Source: Ligula intestinalis
Lineage: Eukaryota; Platyhelminthes; Cestoda; Diphyllobothriidea; Diphyllobothriidae
Direction: 5' to 3'
Assembly (NCBI GenBank): GCA_036362985.1
Contig: JAYGXS010000003.1
Coordinates: 30,644,246-30,708,245, forward strand
DNA length: 64,000 nucleotides
The translations under genes and the position numbers were made by a program. Each line of letters opens with the position of its first letter. Position 1 is the stretch's first letter. The notes under the pieces were generated by a model. That model searched no databases, was not told the origin of the DNA, and worked only from the letters and a program-made list of their open reading frames with translations. Positions 21,950 through 32,695 of the stretch are shown here, piece after piece.

Positions 21950-24040
21950 CACGTACGCTCAACTGAGGTTCCTGCATAGATGCTTGGACTCTGCCGAAAT
22001 GCCTCTCCTACAAATCTCCTGTCAACACCGAGCTAGGTCGACGAACGGCCCTGCAAAACGGACGCAGAATGATTCGGGTGCTAATCCAGGACTGTCACCT
22101 TCGTTTGCGCAAGTACAAAGCAGCAATCGAAGAGGAACAAGCCAAATGCTCAACAATTCTCGTAGAAGTGCCGACAAATGATCTTCATCATACAATATAT
22201 TTCAACGCCAGACGCATTTGCGACACATGTGACGCCTAAGTGACGCAGAAATTTGCCACATTGAGCAAAAAGAATGCCAACCTCTGCCACGCCAATATCG
22301 TACACAATCTATCCTCCAAACAACTGACAACAGAGCAGACAAGAGTCCTGAGCTATGAAGCTTGTTTCAATACCACGGATGTCGACTCGGTCGACTTCAT
22401 TGCGGCTACAGAATCTATCATTCGTGTGGCTCCAATTCCAGAAGAAAGCCGAAATCTCCCACGACAGCGAATATCCTCCAGACTGATGTCCCACAAAAAA
22501 CACAATACGCTCTCAAAAACAGAAAGCGAGGCACTACAGACACTAAAGGCCGACAAAAACATTGTCATACTACCAGCCGACAAAGGGCGATCGACGGTCA
22601 TTCTAAACAAGGAGGACTACGTCAACAAAGTCGAGACCCTTTTAGGCGATAGGACTGCCTACGTACCTCGGGAAGGTGACGCGATGAAGACGCTAAAAAA
22701 CAGCATCAACAAGGATCTGACGAGCCTTCGGAAGTCAAAAACCATAACAGATTTTGACTGGCAAAAGATAAAACCGAAGGATGCCACGCTCCAAAGATTC
22801 TATGGCCTTCCCAAGGTTCACAAACCAGGAATCCCCCTACGACCGATCGTTTTCCTCAGAGGCACCCCAAAATTTGGTCTAGCCAAGTGGTTGTTTCAAC
22901 GTCTCAAATTTCTAACCCAGGGCTCTGCAACGACCATCAGCTCAGCTGAACAATTCATCCAAAAGCTACAGGGTATCCAACTAACATCTGACGAAGTGAT
23001 GTGACCTCACTTTTCATCTCAATACCGCAACATCTTGAGGTTGAGACCATCCAAACCCTGTTAGAAGAGAAGTACAACAAGACGGACTCGAAGCTCAAAA
23101 TAGAGCATCTTATTGGACTCCTGAAACACTGTTTGAGCACCTTTTTCACCTTCAGTGGAACGGTGTATGAACAAGTAAAAGGTACACCAATGGGGTCACC
23201 GTTATCTGGCCTGATCGCCGAAGCAGTACTACAGCGACTGGAGGCACTGGCTTTCGAACATTATCGACCGCGATTGTGGGTTCGGTATGTTGATGACACG
23301 TTTGTCATCATTCATCGAGACAAGATTGACGATTTCACATCCAGTTCACGATGGAGGAAAAAAAAGATAGCCAGTTGCCGTTCCTCGACGTGCTGGTATG
23401 CAGAAAAGACGGTGGGCAACTCAAAACAACAGTTTACAGGAAGGCGACGAAAACCTCTCGCATTCTGAGTTACCTCAGCAACCATCCCATCTCGCACAAG
23501 CGTAGCTGCGTGCGAACGCTCTATCGTCGTGTAGAAACTCACTGCAGCGAACCAGCCGACAAGAAGGCCGAGGTCCAGTATCTCAAGAAACTCTTGACAA
23601 TGAATGGCTGTCCTGGCACCTTCGTCGAAAAATGCAGGCGACGAGCCAAACGAAGAAAACCAACAGGACAACCAGAACCAACACGCTGGCGAGCAATACC
23701 GTATATTGCTGGTGTTTCTGAGGAATTCGCTCGACTGGTGAGCGAATTTGGGATTGGTGTTGCTCACAGACCGGAAGCAACAATCCGCAGGCATTTTATG
23801 CGGCCCAAGGACCCAGTACCCGTTAATGAAAAGTCCAGTGTCATTTACCGTATTGACTGCCTTTGAGGTCAAGCCAATTATGTTGGTGAAACCGGCAAAC
23901 GGGTCCTCACGAGGATGCACCAGCATGACCTCGCCGTGCAACGGAACGACAAGAATTACCTAGTGGCCGCCCACGCATCCAACCCAGGGCACAGCTTCGA
24001 CTTCGAAAACGTGCGAATACTGGGTCGGTCAGACGACTGA
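21950..24040 (+). pseudogene. PLE reverse transcriptase with GIY-YIG endonuclease
   Basis: N-terminal helical region (about 22040-22240, other frame), then RT at 22240-23350: LPADKGRSTVIL (22570), FYGLPKVHKPGIPLRPIV (22800), DVTSLF at the first catalytic Asp (about 22999, where a frameshift falls), QVKGTPMGSPLSGLIAE (about 23170) and the catalytic RYVDDTF box (about 23283). A connecting region at 23351-23860 leads to the GIY-YIG nuclease at about 23840-24020 (IYRID..., then YVGETGKRVLTRMHQHD). Defects are a stop near 22234, frameshifts at about 23000 and 23350, a TGA at 23864-23866 where the other copy encodes Cys, and a frame break at about 23957. PLEs use RT and this endonuclease for target-primed insertion; this copy cannot. 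Confidence 0.9.
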
Positions 24041-24150
24041 ACTTCACGCCTGCTGCAGGAAGCCTGGCATTCACGCGCGGGCTCAATTAACAGGCATGTC
24101 GAGCTTCCTGAGGCCTACATCGCATTGCGCGAGCAGATCGAGGGCAGAAG

Positions 24151-24284
24151 TCAATCTCAGCGGAACTGACTTAATTACACTGTGAGCTGTACGTTTTTTT
24201 CATTCCTTGACAATGAGCTCGCGGGAGAGTTCGAAACGTCGGACAAATACACTCCTGGTCACAGAGAACGACTTAACTTCTTCT
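24151..24284 (+). repeat. PLE right pseudo-LTR (tail repeat)
   Basis: Direct repeat of about 21707-21842. It ends directly at the 13-bp target duplication. Confidence 0.8.
24207..24240 (+). ncRNA. Hammerhead-ribozyme-like core in PLE right tail
   Basis: ttgacaat precedes a 6-bp stem II (gagctc / gagttc, one G-U pair) closed by gcggga, followed by GAAA and CGTC. Only the 5' core (canonical CUGANGA) departs from the consensus, at the first and sixth positions. PLE tails are known to carry minimal hammerheads whose stem III is only 1-2 bp. Reduced or no activity is likely given the core changes. Confidence 0.5.
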
Positions 24285-24297
24285 ATAAGATATTCAG

Positions 24298-27200
24298 TGC
24301 GCCGTGCCTCGGCCCTCCGCCCACCAGTAGCACTCTCGCTGCTGGTCTGCGTCTGCTTATTCGCCAGATCTAAGAGCTTGCCTATTTCACAGGTAATCTT
24401 CGTTAAAGGCCGTTATACTGCCTGCCACCTGTGGACACGCCAGGTAGCCAGCAGTTGTAGTAGTAGTGGTCCCTATACTCATGTGCGGTTTAGGTGACCA
24501 TATAAACTATGCCTATGGCTCCATCCGGAGGGAAACTGCTGACTTAGATTATGCCTATGATCCTTTCAAGATGGAGAACTTAAATTGGTTAAATTAGCGT
24601 GTGTGGCAAGTGACATAAGCATAAGTACCGTGACCGAACAAAGACATGCTTCCGCCATGGTAAATTTTCTCTACCGTGTTGATGTCAGAGAGGACGGTAT
24701 AGGTGACATTAAATGAACCAACGGACAAAACGCTGGGAAGAACTTATAGGTAAAAAAAATCAGGCATACGGCGGGTTATTTGTAGTTCAGCAAACAAAGG
24801 CAACGCCCAGAAAAGAATGAACGTCCATAAAGTGAAAAGTTGATGCGGCAGAGAAAATTAAAAGGGAATGAAAATTACGAAGTTTTAAGTGAGAATATAG
24901 CCAACAAGGAACTTACAAATCAGGCTACTTCGGTTCTGTGGAAATTCGTTCGGCAAGGCGTTGGTCGAGCTGTCTCTTATACTCAAAGAAGGGAAGCCTG
25001 TCACGAGCAGTTTCGGAAATATTTTTCTGTCGGCAAATCAAACTAGAAGGGTTTGCTTGTTAGAACAGAAAAATACACAAACTTACTTCGAACAGGTACC
25101 GAACACTGCAAAAGCCGCTAGGGACACGAAGATGGCAGCACGAGCATTACCTGAAACGCGAGGTAAGTGGTAGAATGACATTACTTTTCCAAATAAAAAA
25201 CCCAGATCCCAGGATGAGGCCAGAACCCAAACCAGCAAGAAGGGACGCTTTGGCGCACGACCTGCCCATTCAAATAAAACTTCAAAGTTCAGTGGAACGA
25301 CAGAGACACGGAGGCAGATTGCAGAGCACGAAAGAATTTGTTCACTGACAGCTAAAAGTAAACAGGGTAAATTGGGCAAATGTCTGAAAAAGAAAATAGC
25401 AAGACGAATAGGCATAAGATACTCTAGTGTCTGATAGGCCTAATCAAATGGCCTCCAGTAGCCTGGGAAGAATCATTCTTATAAAAGTCACTGCTTTTAC
25501 AATACCTTGGCCGCAGCTAGATCAGGCACGGTAGACGTTAGATGGGTTGCGCTCCCATAATAAGTGTCCAAAATGGTAGGGGGAAAGGGCGTGGTGGTAG
25601 GTATAGACTTACACCGTAGCAATCGCCAGCACTTTATTCTGTCTCCCTGATCACTTTTTGGAATGCGTTACGCGTGCGCTATCATAAAATATCATTACCC
25701 GTCCCCATTCTGAAAAGCAGTTCCGCTGGCGAGGCTTTCCCTGCATAAATTTGACGCTCAGGTGGTCACGATTCATACCGTGAGACTTCTGCGTCGGGCA
25801 AAACATGTGAGCCACGAAAAATCGATACTAGTGCGCTTCTCGGGCTCTTAGTGCCGGTATTCCAAAGATCGCTCTTAAAAGCATCATACAACGTTTACAG
25901 ATAGGCTGCATAGGTAGTGACGACTACTTGTACATCGGCTTAGGAAGGTAACTTCTCACAGTTTTGCGTAGGCATGCTGTCCAGGCAATCTGCAAATTCG
26001 GTTGGTTATCGACAGCCCCACAGTTTATAGGGAATCTAAAGCGAAATACGGCCTATGTTTAGACGAGTTGCGAGACCCACGCTTACTTATGTAATTCCAG
26101 TACACATTTACTGTAGAAGCAGAAGGTCATTTTGTGTACACGTGTTCAGTGTGTTACATGATATAAGAACCTTAAATAAAGGGTAATCTACAGCGAAGAC
26201 GGCAGCTAACTTACGCGCATTCGCGTGAAAGCGATATTCCATGAAGCACCCGCTCGGGCTTTTTTAAAGAAATTACGGATGTTATAGGTTACCACGGGTG
26301 TGAATACTGCAGAATGGTAGGAGTAGGTGTGAAAAGTCGTATACCTTGATGAAGGCCATAGAGAGGAAGAACAGGGATTCCTTACAGTCTGTTGACGACG
26401 AGCGACGGGTTAATGTCGTTCTATTTCTGTCTTTTTGCATTTTTCTTATTTCGAAATTTCCCTTACATCCATTACAACTAGTTCATCAGGGCATAGGAGA
26501 GCAGGTACTCGGTTCTTGGTTAGGAGTCACCAATCAAAAAAAGTGGTCGCACATGCTATCGGCACGTAAGATGGTTGATGCGGAGGCTATTGATGTAAGA
26601 TTACATTCCATACATAAATACCTTCCGGTGGAATTGTTTGTAGTGTGGTAGGTTTTATAGTGAAATGAGATGGATGTGGTGGAAAACGATCACGTTCAGG
26701 AGGTTCGAGTTGTATATCGGCATCGTTGCTCTCTCTCTCGCTCGTTCTATCTTTCCCCTCCTGCCTAGTCATCATTTTAAACTTTACTTGCTGCTCTTTA
26801 CTGCTCTAGGACGGCATTTCGCATTGACCAGCCAAAAAGTGGACTGGCATTAGCAAAAAAATAGTGCATGTAAAAAAACAGACTTTCAGATCATGGTTGA
26901 TGTTGACAATTAGCACGCAATTCACTCACTTACACGTGTGACTACGTTAAATACCCAAAGAAGTCTTCACCTTGGAAGGTGCATGAGGCTGATAGACAAA
27001 TCGATCAATAGCACACTCTTGCTAATAATGTTCACCAAGTATGCCTGCTTTCCATAAATTAACTGAAATTATTTGGAGCTTTTAGGAAGCCATTTAGGAA
27101 GCCGTGCGTCTGAGGAAACAGTGCTTGTGAACGGTATGCAAGCACACCGTGACAGAAAGACAGATCGAGCGAGTAATCGATATATAATACATACAGACTT

Positions 27201-27314
27201 ATTTCGATGCAAAATGTCCTTCGAAAAAGGATAACAAGCATATCTATATAAGTTTTCGAGTCTAGTTTCCAAGCGACTTGGAATATTCCTAGCATTGACG
27301 ATCACAGCAACTGT
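24298..27314. other. No recognised gene
   Basis: About 3 kb without recognisable coding regions or repeat partners. A short frame at 24840-24960 containing NKELTNQATSVLWKF faintly resembles the N-terminal PLE segment NLSSKQLTTEQTRVL, but this is too weak to annotate. Confidence 0.4.
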
Positions 27315-27754
27315 TTCAATTTCAATATATTTAAGACAAGAGGCCCAAGGCCCGGAGGAGTCTCTTCAAAGATAGTTCAATACAGAAAAATAAACTCAAA
27401 CAGGACGGCAATCCTCGAAAGGAAGTGGGAACCGCTGACTGGTTGAGTAAATGTTGTCCTCCACGGCCATAAGAAAAAAGGCATCAAGGCGTCTTTTGAA
27501 ACTGGGCACCGACATTGCTTGGAAAATATCCTCACTCAGCGAGTTCTAGTCTTTGATGACCCGACGGGAAAACCGGTAGTTCTGAGGAAGATGGTCTGAG
27601 CGCTGCTGGACTAGGCGAAAGGAGTGGCCTCGGGTGCGAGCGTCGTAATTTCGAATGCTGATCTAATCCAACTATGGGTAGTGTTTGAGCACAACCAAGC
27701 GAAACAGAAAAATAAAATCCACTCGACGTCGACGATACTCCAGAGAAAACAATT

Positions 27755-29163
27755 CTAAACTGCGAAGACGTGCTTTATGTGGAAGTCCACGGAGTTGTGA
27801 GACCATCCTAGAACCCAGTCATTGCACCGATTCAAGTGCGAGAATTTCTCCTGCGTAGCACGGAAAAGAGGCCGAGCCCGCGAACTCGATGACAGGCCGA
27901 ACATAGATGGAGAGAGCTTTTTAAATATGGCGGGAGACCACAAAGAGAAGGTCCTTCTCAACATCCATAAACACCGAATCCCAGCCGCACGAATTTTGGC
28001 TCTGCGACAGTTTGTTTTCAAATTGTCTTGTATCATGACTCCGAGGTCGCGGAATTCCGTGACTTGTCGGAGTGGGACACCATTGAGCGAGTATGGTGAG
28101 ACGACCTCAGTAGATCCAATTGTCATGAGCACCGATTTCGCCGCATTGACCGGCAATTGGTTACTTGAAGCCCAAGAGGCTGACTGGATAAGGTCCTGTT
28201 GCAAGGCGATTATGTCATTGACACCTGTGACATCGCGCCATATTTTCAAGTCATCAGCGTACAAAACGAACAGATAGGAAAGGCATTGTTTCAGATCCTG
28301 AACGTAGATGAAGAAGAAGGTGGAGCCAAGAATGGATCCTTGAGGAACCCCAGATGATGTGACCTCGGCAGGAGACAATACACCTCCGACACTGACACTC
28401 CAAGTCCTATCACACAGTTCAGAATGTTGCCACCAATACCAAGGGTTGCTAACTTGTTTGCGATCAGTTGGTGAGAAACCCCGTCAAACGCTTTACTGAA
28501 GTCGATAAATACCACGTGCGTTGGGCAACTCCTACCTTTCAATTCGGCCCAAGACTCACGGACAAATAACAGGTTTGTTGCACAAGATTTTCCGCGCGTA
28601 AAACCGTGTTGCTCTTGAATCCAACCGTTGGTTTGGTCCAGGAAATTGTCGATCTCTTGTTTTATGAGGGTTTCGAGAACCTTCACTAAAACCGAGGTGA
28701 GGGTTACTGGCCTATAATTGGAGGGAAGCGATTTATCACCGGATTTATAAAACGGCTTCACGACACCAATCTTCCAATCTTGAGGAAGAGTGCTCGTGCT
28801 GATGGACGTTTGAAAGTATCCAAAACAAGTGGAGCAATGATATCTACCAGATGCTTCAGTATAAGTGGGTGCAAGTTGTCAGGTCTAGGTGGGGTCTAGG
28901 GTTTAAGTGCAGCTAAAATACGGATAAACTTTTCTACCGATAACTCGATGTTTGTTAAAATCACCGGGCTCTGGGATGGGAGGAACACTGATGTTATTGT
29001 TTGCTGCTGGTTAGCGTATACACTCCGGTATTGTGATGTCAAGGCCTGCGCTTTCTCCCCGTCCGATAGCATGCGTTGACCGGCCGCTGCAACTAGCTCT
29101 GGGATTCCAGGTTGAGCCCTGCGACGACGGTTGCCATAGGCGTGGAACCGCTTTTGTGGAAAG
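27755..29163 (-). pseudogene. CR1-like reverse transcriptase, copy A
   Basis: The minus strand encodes the upstream RT region (QKRFHAYGNRRRRAQPGIPE, about 29160), KPFYKSGDKSLPSNYRPVTL (about 28755), EQHGFTRGKSCATNLL, VFIDFSKAFD with the first catalytic Asp, SGVPQGSILG, and the YADD box in VLYADDLKIW (about 28260). It then runs through the thumb region to a stop at 27755. A small deletion near 28410 relative to copy B removes the WIRPYLS motif and shifts frame. There are further frame changes and a stop between 28761 and 28896. Compared with copy B the late thumb is also frameshifted (after FKKL). Confidence 0.85.
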
Positions 29164-29740
29164 TCGAGCGGTGGCATCGCCTTCTGTCGATTCAGGAACG
29201 TTAAACATGATCAGACACCTTTTACGTTGTCTCACTTCAGCAGTAGGTCCTTTCACCGACATAGATGTGGGCGCTGCAGCAAAAACCGGGGGATTTGTGC
29301 GTTTCAGCACACTAGTTGATGGGATCTGCTCCGTAACAGAGTCTGTGGCGGAAACAGGCCCGGGTGGGTTGGTTGCTTCGTGGTTACGGGAAAAAAAGAC
29401 GGTGAGGAACATGTGTCACCCCGGCCAATAGGATCTGGAGATACGGAATGTGCAGTTGAAGAGGCTATAATAAGTAGAACTGTCTCCTTGTCCACATCTG
29501 CTTGAGCTGTGCCGGCATGGATAGTGGAAAGATGGAGTTTAGCTTGGGTTCTACATGGCTCACGGTAGATGACGCAGCATTGAACATAACAATTCTTTGA
29601 GAAATTCGTACTGTTCGGTGTTTACAGCTAAACAAGCAATGTGGAACCAGCTGGAACAGCCCTGGCGTTGGATGGATTTCGTCCGACGTGTGACATTGCA
29701 GTTACATTGAGGACATTTAGTAGAATTCGTCATTTTGAAA
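29164..29740 (-). pseudogene. CR1-like ORF1 (gag-like), copy A, 3'-deleted
   Basis: Begins with ATG at about 29732 (MTNSTKCPQC) and shows the first half of a PHD-like zinc finger (C..C, then QGCSSWFHIA). A frameshift near 29600 interrupts the second half. The frame resumes with the QRKRCLIMFNVPESTEGDA segment, the start of the RRM-like part. Copy A keeps the ATG and the second cysteine that copy B has lost; copy B keeps the frame that copy A has lost. Confidence 0.7.
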
Positions 29741-29763
29741 AATTAGTGGATTCCAAATAAAAA

Positions 29764-30219
29764 AGACCTAATGAAGAAGATTTGTATGATAAATACAAAG
29801 ACTAATAGCTTTTTTCTTGTAAATAGATCGATTTAGAGATATCTTCCACGTTGTCACAAATTTAAAAATAACAAGTATAATAAAGCTTGTAGAGCCAGAA
29901 AAAATTAAACCACTAATAACTACAATCATGAATATTTTATTTTTTAATTTACAATCTCAAGAACTTGACTAAAAGTCCATTCACTCGCTTATTATAAACT
30001 TTCAGCACATCATTCTGCAGCTGAACATTTAACCGCACGCCAAAATATGGGTGCACTCAAATAAAAAGGAATAAATGGAGGTCACGAATTTAAAATATAA
30101 ACTTCTCAAGTAAAATTCCTCCACATAAACGATAAAATTTCAAACCTTATATTAACTCTGATGTGGTAGCACTTATTTTCAGAATAACCTAGGTCAAAGT
30201 TACGATCAAATTAAACATT
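29764..30219. other. AT-rich, no recognised feature
   Basis: Nothing recognised. Confidence 0.45.
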
Positions 30220-30310
30220 GAGAAGAAGAAGGCATGATCGCTGATACAAAACGTTTATTCGCCTAATGTTCGACATCCGCCGAGGCTTCATCATCAGAGA
30301 CATGAGAAGT
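30220..30310 (-). repeat. PLE-type tail with degraded hammerhead-like core
   Basis: Read on minus, CTGATGA (30297-30291, canonical 5' core) is followed by an imperfect hairpin, GAAC at 30271-30268, and aggcgaataaacg. This has the same layout as the tails at 24.2, 37.2 and 47.4 kb, including a following TC-rich segment (ccttcttcttctc). Stem II has mismatches, and the GAAA/GUC side has decayed. Confidence 0.45.
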
Positions 30311-32540
30311 AAACATTCAACATTAAACATCAAAGATTAAAAATTTCCCGAATTCAAAATCTGAAGTCACAGCCCACGCAAATATTGAATATTTGGCACC
30401 TTGATAATAAGAATGTCTGTGGCAATCAAACCAGAATTGGGACTGACACGTCCTTCTTGTGCTATTACTTTGAGAATTAGATTTCGGTCCCTCATTGGTA
30501 GCGCTGTTTGCATGAAAGAACCCAGCCGAAGCAAATTCCACAGAAAAAGCTTTACACGTTATTGGATGTTATTGATTTATTTTAGCTCTACAGTAGATCA
30601 GAAATGATAAGAAAAGGGATAATTTCGCTTAAGAAGATGAAAAAGCAAGTGAAATGTGCCGTCAAAATAGGCAAACGTTTACGGCAGATGAAACCGCATA
30701 TCAACTAACTTTGTCTTCCTTTTTTACTCATGGATTCATATAGGTCGCTGTATCACAATGAAAAAACTTAACTAAACTGACACATGGTTTCAATTGAGTG
30801 CTTGGAATGTGTAACTTATTTTTGTTTAACGAACGTATTACCGAAATAAATTATTAAAATTTGTCCAGATAAATGCACAAAGTTGTAATTATGCAAGCAT
30901 TAAATTGCCCTTCTAGGCAATAGTTTGCAATGTCTCCGAATTAACTTTGAACTATCAAATGGGAACTGCTACGATGAATATTGAGGTAGCATTCAACGCG
31001 TTGCTGTTGTCGCAACTATGGTAAGAAAGAACTGCTTAGGAAAAGAAGATAATGTGGTACAGTATGCTAATACTGAAATTTCCTTTCAGAATGTAATAAG
31101 GAAACGTCTACATAATTATCGCTTGATCACTAATGAGCATGTAAGGAAATATCGCGAAAATACCTCAATGGTCCTGAGGCCTCAAAAGCTACCTCATGTC
31201 CCCCAGGAACCGTGATGTCTCCATAAACAACCAGATATATAACCGATGGAAATCATGTGGACGCACTCGGTCTAAGCTGCTTCCGTTTCATTGGATACTT
31301 GCCATCACCAGAATTCCATTTTGATTCCTGAAATTTCGAGGCTCCACGTCAACTGACACGTTTTCGCGAGATTTAATATCACATGCCTAAGCGCACACGG
31401 CAACCTATACACACGTTCCGTTGTCCCATTCTGACCGGCTATTGTAATATTAACGTACGCTACCCCTCCATGTAATTTTCCTAACCAGCCTTTTTTCCTA
31501 CATTCTTTGTTGAAAATGGAGGCCCATTTATAGCTGCCACTATTTTCAGCGTAAGCGATTTTTTCACTGCCTATTTTCTAGTTTACAATTTATTTCAAAG
31601 CATCGCTAACCATCGCCTAAAACGACAATTTCTGTTAACATTACTATATTAATTTGCGCATCTCCTTTGTGCACATGGTCATAATTTCATTCCGAAAATA
31701 AGTTTGTACAGATAGTACCTTGCTGGTGCTAACATCTATGGATTCCCAATTCCAAACTCAGGAGTCAACATATAATTCTGATAATAGGTAGAAGCCAGCA
31801 AAAAGGGAGCGGTTTATGCCATGTACGTCCATAGTGCCTCCATCGCTTGAATGTCTAGTGGAATAAGAAGACGCCATGGCTCTTAGGGGCATGAGGCAGA
31901 GAAAAATAATCTCAAGTGGGTTTCCTAACTGCCCGATGATTTTTCCTCGGAGTCATGGAGAAAGCTGCTTGTAAAGGAAGGGGAAAATAAATGCTAATCG
32001 GATAAATGTTCAGATGTATGTGCAATCTTGGCTTAAATGCAAATAGTCTGGTCAATGACCCTATTTCAATTAGCAAGTACAAATTCAAACAACTGGACAT
32101 TTGCAAGTAGTTTTTTATGATTAATACCTTCCCTAAGGTGGCTCTGCGATAAATCCTTATCAAGATTGATTTTACACCGTAGGTTACTCCGGGAACGTGT
32201 TCACGCCATATGCATTGCAAGCAAGGGCGAAAGCCTTTTTTCCTTAATAAAGTGTCTAAAAGCAGCTGTTGTACTACTACAGGTTTTTTAAATATTAGAA
32301 GAACGTATAGGAATTGGGCTGTGAATGTGCCATGGTTGCGGCTGGCATAAAAATATGAAGTCATCAAAAGCGTAGCCGATGAAGCCGAATTCCTGGAAAA
32401 TCTTCGTGGAGTAAACGAATGTTCCCGTAGGTGGCTCGTATCCCTCAAGTCGAACACATTTACTCAGTTGTGTCTCGAAAATCGAAATCAGGTCTCGGAT
32501 ACACGGCCCTACTATCTGAAATGAATGCCACTCCAAAGAG
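30311..32540. other. AT-rich, no recognised gene
   Basis: No gene or repeat partner was recognised. The 181-codon minus frame at 31912-32457 has no recognisable similarity. Confidence 0.4.
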
Positions 32541-32695
32541 AAGCTATTACTGAAACAAGAGAATTATTGTCCTGACGTTTCGGATCCCGTCGGAAATCCT
32601 TACTCATAGGTAATAGTAGAACAGTCTGTGACATGCGCAGTGATCACTTCTTCTTCTGAACTACCTCCTGGAACTTGCATAGTCAATTCTATTAA
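32541..32695 (-). repeat. Palindromic PLE-tail element, half deleted
   Basis: Closely related to 37033-37260. It has the left arm (gaaacaagag to cagtctg), the central gacatgcgcag, and then jumps straight to the distal end of the right arm (tgatcac, ttcttcttctgaact, tcctgg). Most of the right arm is missing. The minus-strand core GACGTTTC/ATGAGTA lies at 32574-32607. Confidence 0.65.

Larger units (their letters stand above)
20938..24297 (+). mobile_element. Penelope-like element (PLE) complex with inverted 5' partial copy
   Basis: The insertion is bounded by the 13-bp direct repeat ataagatattcag at 20938-20950 and 24285-24297, which I read as the target site duplication. Inside, in order: an inverted 5'-truncated copy (20951-21706), a left tail repeat in direct orientation (about 21707-21890), an RT plus GIY-YIG coding body (about 21900-24040) and a right tail repeat (about 24151-24284). 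Left and right tails are direct repeats, the pseudo-LTR arrangement known for Penelope, and the inverted extra piece is also typical of that class. High similarity between the inverted copy and the body suggests one integration event. The coding body is broken by frameshifts and a stop, so this copy is inactive. Confidence 0.85.
27315..29763 (-). mobile_element. CR1/Jockey-like LINE, copy A (internally deleted)
   Basis: Minus-strand element nearly identical to parts of copy B (51368-55883). The 3' end is a double ATTGAA hexamer (27315-27326 read on minus). The 5' end (about 29763) coincides with that of copy B. It keeps the start of ORF1 and most of RT but lacks the ORF1 3' half, the whole endonuclease and the RT start, with the junction at about 29163. 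Confidence 0.85.

Noticed and set aside
31912..32457. 181-codon minus-strand open frame
   Set aside because: No motif, repeat or splice context supports it.
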